From positions 1 through 22,186 of the forward strand of contig NJFT01000371.1 in NCBI GenBank assembly GCA_002221725.1: a stretch of DNA of 22,186 nt. Direction: 5' to 3'. The stretch's first letter is position 1; every line of letters begins with the position of its first letter. Source of the stretch: Scedosporium boydii (Eukaryota; Ascomycota; Sordariomycetes; Microascales; Microascaceae). Made by a program: the position numbers and the translations under genes. The notes beneath the pieces are model-generated. The model was not told the DNA's origin. It was given only the letters and a program-made list of their open reading frames with translations, and did no database searches. Of this stretch, positions 11,601 through 21,927 are shown in pieces.

Positions 11601-14030
11601 TATGTTTCAGACATCTTACGGGCGGGCAGAGGAAAGCAACTGGCTGGCTGGGACGGATCCGATAATCTGAGCCCATTAACTAACACCGTCCCGAAGGAAG
11701 ATGTGAATCCCCAGGATTCGAGCGTTTGTGTATGTCTTACTCCAATAAACTTGCTACACACGCTGGGGAGTCAGATTCCATTAATCCTGGCCCCGATCTA
11801 CCTTCGTACTATTTGCTTTTCTTTTCTACACCGCCTAGAAGGAAGAAGCAAAAATTGTCCGTCAGTTGCCCAACCACCCCCGGCGAATGGCGAAAAGGTC
11901 TCGGAACTAGGGCAAATCCCGTTGCGCTTCCGCACCAAATATCAATGCCAAACATCAATTGACGGAGAAAAACAAGGCCGCCTTAGCCGCTGACAAAGTC
12001 TCCGCATACAATTGTACTGATGCTCACACGGGATCTTAGAAAGAGTCCCGATATAAACGTGAATTGGGGAACAAAAAGTGCAAATCAAAAACAGTGGAAA
12101 AGTACGTGGCTTTGTCGCGCTGTGGCGCGTTTGGTCTGACTAGTGTTTTCGCCTTCCGCCAGGGCCCATGTCTGGAGTAGAGACAATAAATGACCGGGCC
12201 TGGCTAAACCAAAGAGATCCCAGGTTTGGGGGAAGAAAAAAATTCTTCAATCTCTGTACCTGCTTTTCAAAGCTGCAGAGTAGGATGGTCACGAAGCAAG
12301 AATCAAGGAGAGACAGGAAGAGAAGACTCGGCGAGTCTGATGATCATCATCATTGATATATCCATGCTCTCGCTTCCAGAACACAACGGACCCTGGATCC
12401 GACTATTTCAGTATACTAGGTGACGCAGACTCTCACAAACGCTGTTTGAACAGTGGTACAATCGTGGAGAGCATAAAGGAAAAAAAAAGGCATAAACCGA
12501 GTTTCCCGACATCTCCACCTTTTTCTTCCCGTGGAGAAGGAGAGCCACATTAAGAGCTTTTAGTTATCAAGACGCATAAAACGTGGTGAAATTATTGCGT
12601 GCGTGGAGGCGAGCCTCAGGATAGGCTCGCTGTCCTGGCTTGCCTGGCTCTCCCCACTTATCTTTCTTGGACAGACTTGAAGAGGGGTCTCGAGCGAGTG
12701 CATATGAGAGAGACGACCGGACATATTGATCAAGTTGACACCCATTTCTTATCCGTTCCTGAAGCTGGTGCGCATACGAGTCGTGTTTTGTGCCATTCAT
12801 GACAAATGCCTCATGCCTCATGGGGGCATGATCACCTACAAAGTACCGGCAGCGATGAGAGAACCAGGCGAGATATTCATGACGGGCTTCTGCCAGGCTG
12901 CCAGGGCATGAATCCGTTAGGTTAAGACTAGGAATGGTGTGTATCTGATTCAGGGCTAGCTGACGTTGACTTGCGCATCTCCATCCACCCCAAGTTCTCC
13001 AAACATGGCCGCGATTAGATTTCTCCTACTCTTGCCGTCGCGTCCACAGCTCTTGGTAGACATGGGCACCCTTGCTTCTTGCATCGGGGCCAAGTAGCGT
13101 GGGCAAAAGAGAGGAAAAAGAAAATAAAAAGGAATAATTTCTAGGATTCCATGTTTGTGATGAGAGTCTCTATTTTGCAGCTGTGTGATGGGAACTTTGA
13201 TGTCTAGTGGACGACAGTAAGACAACGCAGACCCGAGATCCTGGCGCATGAGACAGGGCTGAGTGTGAGATTCGAAAAAAAGTGTGTGCTCCCTTTTGGC
13301 TCCTTTCGTGATAATCCCCCCAGCCTGCCGTGCGGATTCGTCGGGAAAAGGAGGAGTGTGCTCTCCTGATGTAATGGTTGCAACATTGAAGCATGCCGGT
13401 AGGGTTATTTATGGAGATCCTTAATATCTCACCTGCTTGGATGGCTGCTGGATCCCCCCCTTCCTGCACCGAGAGCAATGACCACATGGCACCAGTTAAG
13501 AGCTGTAGGTGCGATAGTTGGAGGATGTTGCAGATGCACTGCAACTGCAAGTTCGCCTTTGTTCTGCACAGCGGCAGATTGCGACCCCGAGGGACGGAGG
13601 AACTTGGAGAAGCGCTCCCCACCATCCGTTACTCGTCTACGAAGTCGACCCCCCACTGAGGAGAAGCTCGAGGTTTCTCGATATCGGTGGATAAATAATT
13701 GGTAGTGTGGAAGCTGCCATACGCGAGGGGCTTCATTGGCTCAAAGTGCAACACGGCAGTCCGAATGGGGACAAGGGGGGAGGAATATTACTTTCTGGTC
13801 CTGTCCAGATATGAGGCGATGAGGGTGTGGAGTATCAGTGAATGCAACGAATTTTTTGCTTGAATGTAAGGTACTGGCGTCGTTAATGTTGCTTTTATCG
13901 CAAGCGAGGCAATCTTACTTTGACCATGTGAGGGCATCAAATACGCAGAATGGCGGTGGTCAAAATTACGTTCTGGCTGTTCTCATGGCTGTCCGCAACT
14001 CCTTTCTGGTAACTCGGGATGCCTTGGCTG
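8697..14030. other. Gene-poor DNA, no supported gene
   Basis: About 5.3 kb without a gene I can support. The longest frames (minus-strand 9683-10057, 10305-10817 and 13170-13625) have irregular composition, no domains, and competitors on the other strand. Two overlapping plus-strand frames at 11703-11993 are also unrecognised. Isolated TACGAAG/CTTCGTA motifs occur at 9807, 10461, 10821, 11802 and 13638. The segment GCTGGGACGGAT occurs twice, near 10434 and 11648, each followed by a CGAAGGAAG sequence about 30-45 nt later, perhaps a faint duplicated element. Confidence 0.5.
8934..9020 (+). repeat. Possible diverged repeat, copy B
   Basis: This segment shares ordered blocks with 7460-7634: TCTCGTTGCAAACCA, then GCGGGAGCAGCCAGGACCAC, then TGATGGGACTTGG. 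The heptad-repeat ORF lies between the two copies in the same orientation. Similarity is partial and was judged by eye. Confidence 0.3.
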
Positions 14031-16097
14031 TACGAAGGACCGTATGTAGTCTCTGAGTCGGGGTGATGCCGCTTGGGGGGCTGGTGGTAGGTAGGCTTTG
14101 ATGTTGATTTAGGCTCAATGAGGACTGATTGTTGTGCGGGAACTGGGAGCACTGACCAGGAGAGAGTCAAGCTTAAGTGCCATAATACTGAAGTTTGTCT
14201 GATCTTGGAGGGCCCCTTGGCCGATATCCAGTTGGACTGAACTTATCAAGCTCCCCCAATGTACAAAGCAAGAATCGATTTGAGGGGCCTGGAGAAAAAG
14301 GCACGGTTGCAGAATACAGTTGCAGATTGGTAATTACCCTTCATACATACCAAGGGTCCGTACTTCGTACAATTGCAAACTACAAATTACGCACTTCCTC
14401 GAAGCAACACTCCTAGAATCATCCTCCTTGGCACGTGTTCCGTAGTATCGCAGTGGGTCCGGATCCCCGCCAGGTCAAATTTGATGCTGCGTGTGAACCA
14501 CACTAAGAAGAATCCACCACAGGACTGATACTTCGAGATTGAATCAGGCTACCCCGCTCTTTCCTTCTGTGCATAGTTAAGACTTCGGCCAGGTTTTAAG
14601 AAGCGATTAGAACAAGGGAAAGGAAGAGGGGGCGGACCTGGAACACGTTAGGATCGAGTCAGTGAAGTTGAAGCGGATAGGAACATTTGAGACGGTGAGG
14701 ATTTCCTGCCATCAATCGTCCCCTCCCCCACAGGGCAAGTCCAACATCTGCCCGCCAATTCCTCCTCCATAGCGTCCTTCGTACTGCGGAGAATACTGGC
14801 GGGTGAGCACGGGCCAGGCAGGCCAGCGAAGACACCGATCACCGACACTTCAGCCACTTTGAGGCAGTTCGAGGTCCTGTCCAAAACAGCCAGAGCCCAT
14901 CTCGACCTAGCCATGGGTTCGTCGGAGACCCACTCACACTTATCCGCAACCCTGCTCGGGAACAAGGCTTGGCATGGCCAGGAACGTCTGCCACAGCGAG
15001 CAGTGTAATCTACTTCGTACTTCGCAGTTTCCCTGACCGGCTGATCCCACTGGCAGGAGCGACGAAGTACCTTCGTACGAAGCGGGATGGGCAGACAGAC
15101 AAGAAGGCGCGACCCTGGTCTTGATCAGACCCTGCACCGCTCCTTCTGCGGTACCTGCTCGGAGCGATCAAAAAAGATTGAGTTCTTTGTGGGTGGCTCT
15201 TGACCCGAGCGTACTTCATCAAATCCGTTGCTTCATCTGCCAGAAACATCAATTGATCTGTTACTTCTTAAGACGGGGATTAATGACATATACACAGGTA
15301 CACCCGACCCTATCGACGTATTTGCGTAATATCAATTCCACACACCACACCCTCAATACTTCGTAAACACGCATACGCCCCATGATGGATGCTCAATGGT
15401 CCCTTGTCCCTTGCTGTTTGGGATTTACGCTACCAACTCTGGCCTGGCGCACGGTCTCGCCCATCAGCTTGGCTGGTCTTGAGGTTGGCTGCTTGACACA
15501 CACGAGGTGCGCTGTCCAAGACGAAGTCCGAAGTACATGATTTGATCCTCCCTTTCCTTCATTCCGACTGGAATTCACACATGTACTTACGAAGGACTGT
15601 TGGCTCCTAGCGAATACAGCAGTTGCCACTGAACAAGTGCGTACTGCAGTACTTTGTAGCAATCGCCAGGTACCCATGCACGCACTTCCGCATACCCATG
15701 TACTTCGTACTTGTACAATGCCAGCACTAGTGAAGTGCAAGTGCAGACTCTTCTGCTACCGTTCCCTCGACCGCTCTTGTCCCTTCGTACAAGCCCACTC
15801 CACGATGCTTCGCTCCTCACCCGAGGTGCCTACCACAGCATGCCATATTCCCAAATAGTCCGTGAGTACGCGAGGACGTGGAGGCAGTTCCCGAGGTACA
15901 TCCCTTGCGGCGATGGACTCTCAAGTTGAGATGTGCAGCGTTGGGGATCTCCACCCATCCGGCGAGGGCCTTGTACTTCGTACTTATAGCGGGGCGTGGT
16001 CTACCTTCCTGCATGACGACTTACATCAATGGTGCAGCAGTGGTTCTCTGTTCCTGTCTCCGTTCCTGTTCCTGTCCCTGGACTTACTCGTACGAAG
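14031..16097. repeat. Cluster of TACGAAG/CTTCGTA heptamers
   Basis: Twelve copies of the heptamer (either strand) lie here: 14031, 14363, 14777, 15013, 15071, 15076, 15359, 15588, 15703, 15783, 15976 and 16091. Several are joined into longer forms. TACTTCGTACTTCG at 15011-15024 is two tandem TACTTCG units, and CTTCGTACGAAG at 15071-15082 is a 12-bp perfect palindrome. The cluster ends about 230 nt before the TATA-like box of the membrane-protein gene. No coding region is supported within it. It could be a dispersed micro-repeat or a set of protein-binding sites. The sequence alone does not decide. Confidence 0.75.
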
Positions 16098-16324
16098 TGC
16101 GAAGTAGTAGTATCTGCTGGGACATGACAACGTTGGGCTGGCCTGACCGTTTGGCTCTCCGCTCTCCGCTCTGCACCCTCACCCTGGACCCAGGTGGCTT
16201 CTGTCGATCCATGATCTCTGTGTTACTCGGTTCATGTCTCGACCCGTGCTTGATGCTCGACTCCTCCACACTTATATCTGCCGCTATCCCAATCGGAACA
16301 TTGCAACATTGAAGCTATACATCC

Positions 16325-16334
16325 TATATATATA
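16325..16334 (+). promoter_or_regulatory. TATA-like box of the membrane-protein gene
   Basis: TATATATATA is followed within 15-50 nt by a strongly pyrimidine-rich tract (CT/C-rich, about 16350-16380), a common layout of filamentous-fungal core promoters. Transcription would then start roughly at 16360-16400, giving a leader of about 600 nt before the ATG at 16979. Confidence 0.5.
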
Positions 16335-16393
16335 CACAGCTCCATATTGCCTTCACATCCTCTTCTCTCTTTTCCCCCCCACTGCGTCTCTGT

Positions 16394-16432
16394 ATGGGCC
16401 TGGTCAGGTCTTTCTTGACCTTCTTCTTTTAA
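16394..16432 (+). promoter_or_regulatory. uORF 1, 12 codons
   Basis: ATG to TAA encodes MGLVRSFLTFFF. It lies near the probable transcript start, so it is part of the mRNA only if transcription begins upstream of about 16390. Confidence 0.3.
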
Positions 16433-16883
16433 CCCTTTGCCCATCCCGAAGACTGCTTTCTTCCCGTCTCGCGTCCCCTCGCTACGCCTTTCTTTATCCT
16501 TTTCCTTCCACACCCTCGCCCTCGCCCGTCCATTCATCAACCACAACGGCTTCTTTGTCCACCCGGGTAGCCGAATTTGCTTTGGGCCGGTCCAAGGCTT
16601 GGGAATTCCATTTATTCGATCTTAGCCACAATCACCCGTTCTCTCCGCGCCTTTGCTATTTCCGGCCCCGAGACTCGATTTCCCTTGTTCAACGTCTTTG
16701 TCGCCGTCTTGTGTAAGTCCATATCCCAAAAGGCTCCATTCCGTAAGCGTCGGTTTTTGGAGCTTTCTTTCTTGGTTCTACTCCCTTCCCTCGAGCCATC
16801 TTTTTTTTACCCTGCTGTCCTACCCTACCGGTTGCTTGCCTGTGAACTCGAGCTGCGTGTCTCACTGTTTGAGCCTGTGTCCG

Positions 16884-16901
16884 ATGGCCATCAACGTGTG
16901 A
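16884..16901 (+). promoter_or_regulatory. uORF 2, 5 codons
   Basis: ATG GCC ATC AAC GTG then TGA encodes MAINV, ending 77 nt before the inferred main start codon. That distance is compatible with reinitiation. It is the only ATG in the last several hundred bases of the leader. Confidence 0.4.
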
Positions 16902-16978
16902 CCTGGGGTTATTTCTTAACCACGCCCTTTCTCCCCCCTTCGACTGCCCTGCACACACCTCGCATCAACACCTCTCGC

Positions 16979-18700
16979 ATGGATAAGTGGAAAATGACAA
17001 ACACGACGCTGGGTAGACTGCTCTTGACAGCAGTGGGCTTATTAGGTCGGTTACCCCGTCGGCCTTGGCTGGATTTGTGGAATCTGACGAGTTATGAGGA
17101 ATCTTGGGCGGGGTCTTCTGAGCACAAGTTTGAGATGAGACACACCAGGCATCTCGCCAACCACTAGTGAAGAGGGGAAGCTCCCGATCGATCACTTGTG
17201 AGGGCACGGATTGCAAACATCTTATACAAACGGCTATGCAGGATCCGGAACTGGCCATTCTATCATTTTCGTCTCATGCCTTCTCGTTATCCTCGTAAGA
17301 ACTCGACTGACTAAATACTCTCATTTATAGTTGTTATAGCTCCTGCAAACGCTCAGACCGGACGCCCCGAACGCCCCGGGCGACCAGTTGACTTCCCACA
17401 ACCCCAGGACCCGTCAGCATCGCCGACTCCGCCATCGCCTCCAGTCTGGATACCAACCCCGGTGCCCCCTTCCCAACCCGAACCCGAATCTGCCCCTTCT
17501 CCGTCGGTGCCAAGCCCATCACCGCAGGACCCGAACCCCCCTCCAGCGCCGGAACCTGCCCCGCAACCACAGCAACCAGGAGGAAGCAGCGGTTCCAGCC
17601 AGCCGGTGGATCAACCTCCTCCAGTTACGAACGACCCTAGCACGGGCAATGGCAAGGTGATCGGCCAGGCGTCAGGTCCGAGTGCTGGCAACAAACCGAG
17701 CGAGCCTTCAATCGTGCCCGGAAGCACGTCTACCTTCGGGAACAAGACACCTAGCAGTACTGGAAACCCTCTCGACAAACCGAACGATACCGGGAATAAC
17801 GGTAACAGCAACGGCAACGGCAACAGCAACGGCCCCAACAGTGACGGAGGGGAAGACGGCGACGACGACATGAATAACAGCAACCCCAATACGCCCAACG
17901 GCGGAGACGCCAACTCCGGGCCTTCTAACAACCGAACCTTGATTATTACGCTTAGTATTGTTCTATCAGTTGTGGCTTTTTTGATCGTCTTGGCAACGAT
18001 ATTCGTGTGTTACCGAATCAAGAAGGGTAGGCTACCGTTCATCGCGCGAGGGATTTCGCCCATCGACGACGAAGAGATCGAGTCATGGAAGCGAAGTGCG
18101 GCCCACGAAAAGTACACGAGCGCCCCCACGACAGCCGCGACACGCCCTCCTTCATCGACGGTATCGACCAGGAAGCCTCCAAGCGTCATTGTCTATCAGA
18201 ACGCAGCGTCTACAGCGGGTGCTCCTGAGCTCTCCCCGAAATCTGTTCATACTGTGAACAAGAGCATCGACCTTCCACAAGCGGCGGTGCTCGCGCGGGC
18301 TCCCAACTCCCGGCCAGGACTCACGGACGATACGGTCGAAGGTGACGAAGCATTCATCCCTACGCCCAAGAGGCAACATTCCAGACTATCCAAGTCGCAC
18401 AGGCATGTACGATCGCGGAGCAGCCAGAGCAGTATGCGGGGAGCCGGATTCCGGCCCAGGAGTGGCAGCGAGGGCCAATGGCCTGGCTCGTCTCCCCGGG
18501 CGAGCAACGAGTACGCGTACTATTACCCGCGGACTTCACATTCGTATGACCGGAAGCACGCACGCATCTACAGCGACTCATCGAACCCACCCAGGGCATC
18601 CTTTGATGATGAGTTCTTCATGGGTGGCCTGTCTCCCCGACCACTGCTACCCAAGGGCAACCCCACACCCGAGTCTCAGATTGGGCGAGCAATCGGTTGA
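16979..18700 (+). CDS. Type I single-pass membrane protein with disordered ectodomain
   Basis: Inferred two-exon gene: 16979-17045 joined to 17331-18700, 478 residues. The exon junction completes a Val codon and restores a textbook signal peptide (hydrophobic residues 14-26, ANA before Q31), which is why I extend the gene upstream of the uninterrupted exon-2 frame. The second ATG at 16994 (residue 6) has A at -3 and is an equally possible start. Residues 31-220 are Pro/Ser/Gln-rich, then Asn/Gly-rich with an acidic run (about 197-202) and N-glycosylation sequons near N160, N204 and N223. Residues about 225-250 form one transmembrane helix followed by YRIKKGR, giving an outside-in topology. 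The tail is Ser- and Arg-rich, with GISPIDDEEIESWK (263-276), KPPSVIVYQN (304-313) and an LARAPNSRPGLTDD segment (about 342-356). From memory these tail motifs recur in an uncharacterised Pezizomycotina family. A surface sensor or cell-wall-linked adaptor role is plausible but unproven. No WSC or other cysteine-rich ectodomain is present. Confidence 0.82.
17046..17330 (+). other. Inferred intron 1 of the membrane-protein gene
   Basis: The acceptor is strong: CTGACTAA at 17307-17314 is a canonical fungal branch site, and TTTATAG ends at 17330, about 20 nt from the branch A. The donor AG/GTCGGT at 17046 matches consensus at -2, -1, +1, +2, +5 and +6. Phase agrees, with one base before and two after. 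At 285 bp it is longer than most introns of this group. Other in-phase donors (17058, 17091) would insert residues into the signal peptide. GTAAGA at 17295 would leave only 36 bp. Confidence 0.65.
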
Positions 18701-19746
18701 GCGATTTTTCCCCCTCTCTAGATGGACGGAGACTTATGTGTTGTGGCTACTCATAACATGTGAGACGGCTACCTCTCTTCCCCTTTCTTCTACTTGCCAG
18801 GATTTTTTTCCATGGGTCAGAATTCCATCTTCCTCTCGGGAAGGGCGATGATCCCGCAAGGGTGCAAGAAGAATGACCGGGGGGGTCCAATCGCTGGAAC
18901 AGAGGGATCCATGTTCCACCATTCTTCTTTCCTTTCGACATTTCTCTCTCCTATCCTGGAACGCTAGCAAGCACGCAAGAGGGAGGTTCTGCTCGGACAC
19001 CAAGATACTAGTTTTTGGTTGGGTCTCAGGCGAAGATACTATCCTGGGGTATATTTGCCATACTATACCTAACGGGAAGTGTTCTTACCGCATTCTTGGG
19101 GACGTCATGGACGCAAGGGAGTTCCAAAAATCCTATCCCCGGTCGTCAGCTCCGCCATGCTTCGGCGACGCACTCTCACACCCTGCACCCTTGCACCTCG
19201 GCTCCCCTTGCACCGCGTTCAGCGGTGCGGGGTTCGGCGTATCTCGAGTTTCAGGTTCCCCACGCCACGGCGGCTTTGTGGGAACGATTCCGCCACCACG
19301 GAAACTTCTTTCCTCTTCTTTGTTTTTTTCATTCCCCCGTCTTTCCGCTTGCATCTATTATTAATAGATGACAGCGATGGGAACCATCTACCCTTGCCTG
19401 CATCGAAAATCATGGCTGCGCTGTGATGTGATCCGGTTTTCTTTTGTTTGAGCCCCCAAGCTGTTGGTGAATGACAAGGGCCACATGGGGTTGACCGCAA
19501 ACCCGCGGCTTCCCCCCAAATCCTTCCTTTTATCTCTCTCTATATTTTTTACGTCCTGATGTATCTATTTCCCCTGTATCTTCCCTGCCTTCTTCTTGGC
19601 CGGGAAGGTCATATTGGGCTTTCTATGCCTCTTCGCTGCGTCTCTGCTCAAGGCTCGGCATGTTTGCTAGCATGAGCTGCATCTCCCTTGATTTTTGTCC
19701 TTTTCCTTTGTTTTCGGCGGGATCACCCTAGCTTTTGCGAGTGGCC

Positions 19747-19779
19747 CTTCTTCTTCTTCTTCTTCTTCTTCTTCTTCTT
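19747..19779. repeat. Trinucleotide microsatellite (CTT)11
   Basis: Eleven uninterrupted CTT units. In one frame it encodes poly-Ser, which accounts for much of the apparent open frame at 19695-20291. T-rich runs follow at about 19810-19840. Confidence 0.95.
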
Positions 19780-20750
19780 GCTACCCTCGATGGTTGAGGG
19801 AGCAAATGGTCTTTTTTTTCTTTTTTTCTCTTTTTTTTCATGATTGGATCAGGTTCATGTGTGGCGCATATGAGCCTTGGAGGATATACCCCCGGCGATC
19901 GGAAGAACCCGCGCAGGCGAAGGTGGAAGGCTGGGTTATGATGCCGGCTTTGTTTGGATTTCTAGTTGAACGTTGTCAGTGTGCTACTGTGCCCGGTCTC
20001 TCTGTTTCTCCCTCTTTCTATCTCGAACTCCCCACTCTTCTCATCGCGTTTTCCCTTGACTTGTACGAACTCGTATGGTGTCGGCCGGGCACAGTAGTGG
20101 CATCCTATTCAACACACAGCACACATTGTTTCTTTTTGTTCTCCCTCACTTCCTTCATGGATGGAGCATACAAGTTGGCGTACTGTTACACGGGTACGTG
20201 GCAGTTATTGGGTTTGCGGGCGAAGGGGACTGTTTGTGAGGTGAAGAGTCGATATCATCATTCCCTTGGGAAGGGAACGTACATACAGTGATAGATTTGA
20301 TAGCTGGTGTTTTTAAACAAAGATCCCGATGTTGCTCTTCAATGATGGCCTTTCACTCGAGTGATAAAACTGGAAGTGGCGAAATGAGGGTCCTCTCTTT
20401 GGAGTCGACAGGCGTCACTCATCCGGTCGATTGTGGCTGTGGCTATGGCCCTGCCCAGGAGCGTCGGACAAGGGCCCCACGGTTTACAAGAGAGGTAGGT
20501 TTCCCGGCTGGGATCCTCCCCGAACGAACCAAAATAGAACGAGAATACACGGCCGGTGCTCATCCGGAAAGAAAAGAATCCGGAACGTGACGAGGATATT
20601 GGAATGCTGGAATGAATGGGGCTTAGTTAGAGCCCTCCCTGGATGTTTGCGGGGCGGCTTGGATGGTTTACCGAGCTAAGGAGGCGAGGCCTGATATTGA
20701 CAAGGGGCGGGATGTGGTTGGAATGTGGATTATCGCCGGGGTTGAGAAAT

Positions 20751-20770
20751 GGGAATGGGAATGGGAATGG
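20751..20770. repeat. Hexamer microsatellite (GGGAAT)3
   Basis: Three exact GGGAAT units run on into GGGG. Non-coding by the evidence here. Confidence 0.85.
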
Positions 20771-21262
20771 GGAGAGTGGCGTAGTGCTAAGGAGGAGGGT
20801 TGTATATATCCGTCGTGGATATCTGGAGCTAGGGAGAGACCGAGAAGATGGGAAGAGACCAGGCTGAGGTTTCTTTCAGGTTCCTGTCGTTGAAGTGGTA
20901 GCATGAATTAATATAGATGTAGTCTTAGAAGGTACGATTGTAGTGTCCAAAGTTGAGTAGGCCGACGCCGAGCGTGCTACAAGTGCTTGCAGTGTCAAGG
21001 GTAATAAAATAATAAACGGTGTCTGACGTATTTAATATCGAGGCGACTGGAATGTTGAATGTTGTCAGTATTGAGTTAGCATCATCAATTTGTCGATAGT
21101 GAAGGGCAGTAATATTTTGCAGTTGACATCAGGGTTGGTTGTACAGGTACTTTAGAAGTCTTACAAGATGCAGTGTTAGACAATGTACCATTTTTGCAAG
21201 TCTACCTCTGCTACCAATTAACGCGAAAATGTCCCGACGCGACGGACTTGCATCTCTGCTAA

Positions 21263-21322
21263 GTACGAATGTACGAATCTCCATCTCACTCGCGCCTCAA
21301 CTAACTTCAACCGCAATTTCAG
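21263..21322 (+). other. Possible 60-bp intron, host transcript unknown
   Basis: GTACGA at 21263, CTAAC at 21301 and TTTCAG ending at 21322 have the spacing and length of a typical ascomycete intron. After the acceptor, one frame stays open for about 41 codons (including RPVTVENTYKLEDEAEAK) to TAA near 21450. However, the short exon starting ATG at 21229 does not join that frame in phase, so no consistent gene results. It could be a non-coding transcript or a leader exon of the downstream gene. Confidence 0.22.
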
Positions 21323-21750
21323 CCCATCCGAGCAACTTGTGCATCAGTCCCCATCAAACCGACCAGTGACAGTCGAGAACACGTACAAGCTCGAGGACGA
21401 GGCTGAGGCGAAGAATGTGTTCAAATCAGCAACATTAACACGTAATTCATAATTTCATTCTGCTCGGCTACTGAGGGGCCACCTCGACTGAGCCTGCACG
21501 CTGCTGCTGCTGCCGCCACCGCTTTTAGGATATTTCTGGTCGCCTTCTGTCGTGGCCTGGGCGTGGTTAGGGTTGGGATTGGGACTGACCTTGAGTGGCT
21601 CAGTTCGTTACCGTCTACCTCAGCACCACATCTGCTGCATCCCCATTGTTGTGTCCATCAAGATCTTGGATAGAGGCGTCTCGATATCACGACTCTGAGT
21701 CTAGATACCCACGAATCCGCAGAAGCCGTTCACATCCTATTGGCATCTAC

Positions 21751-21927
21751 AGCTTGATATTCATCTCTTCATACGCCCTCTCATCCATCCTTAGCCGTCT
21801 CCCGACTTCCTACCCTCTCACCCTCATTCCTTGCCAAACCCCAGCCCACCCCTTCACAACCATCCCTCACCCTCCCCCTAAACCCACTCAATTCCATTCC
21901 CAAGAACAAGCCAAGCACAGAACAGCC
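21751..21927 (+). promoter_or_regulatory. Pyrimidine-rich promoter/leader of the last gene
   Basis: The bases just ahead of the ATG at 21928 are almost entirely C, T and A, with repeated CCCTC, CATCC and CCCAC strings and no ATG before the start codon. This is the usual composition of a filamentous-fungal 5' leader and supports the start choice. Confidence 0.5.

Larger units (their letters stand above)
16340..16978 (+). promoter_or_regulatory. Long pyrimidine-rich 5' leader
   Basis: The stretch between the TATA-like box and the inferred start codon is rich in C and T and has very few ATGs. It contains two short upstream reading frames (16394-16432 and 16884-16901). A GTAAGT at 16713 could be a leader-intron donor, but no CAG or TAG acceptor with a branch site follows before the start codon, so I treat the leader as unspliced. 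Long leaders with uORFs are typical of translationally tuned fungal genes; their use here is inferred. Confidence 0.45.
18701..21750. other. Intergenic DNA between the two plus-strand genes
   Basis: This holds the 3' region of the membrane-protein gene and the distal upstream region of the last gene. Frames at 18873-19426 and 19695-20291 are open, but they overlap each other or rest on low-complexity sequence, and no domain is visible. Microsatellites occur at 19747-19779 and 20751-20770. TAATAAAATAATAAA near 21001 resembles a polyadenylation element but is over 2 kb from the nearest stop codon. A possible intron lies at 21263-21322. Confidence 0.6.

Noticed and set aside
14361..16100. Resemblance of TACGAAGT/ACTTCGTA to the arms of loxP
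   Set aside because: Only the 7-9 bp core matches. There is no 13-bp inverted arm pair around an 8-bp spacer, and no recombinase gene is present.
16577..17167. 196-codon plus-strand open frame as a separate gene
   Set aside because: It lacks an ATG near its start and covers the leader. Only its part from 16979 is used, as exon 1 of the membrane-protein gene; the remainder falls in the inferred intron.
18342..18851. 169-codon plus-strand frame overlapping the membrane-protein gene
   Set aside because: It is a shadow of the coding frame in GC-rich, Ser/Arg-rich sequence, with no independent support.
19695..20291. 198-codon plus-strand open frame
   Set aside because: It starts at a non-ATG codon and is built on the (CTT)11 repeat and T-rich runs (poly-Ser, poly-Phe), with no domain.
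21567..21572. Telomere-type TTAGGG
   Set aside because: There is a single unit followed by imperfect TTGGGA-like sequence, which is not a telomeric or interstitial array.
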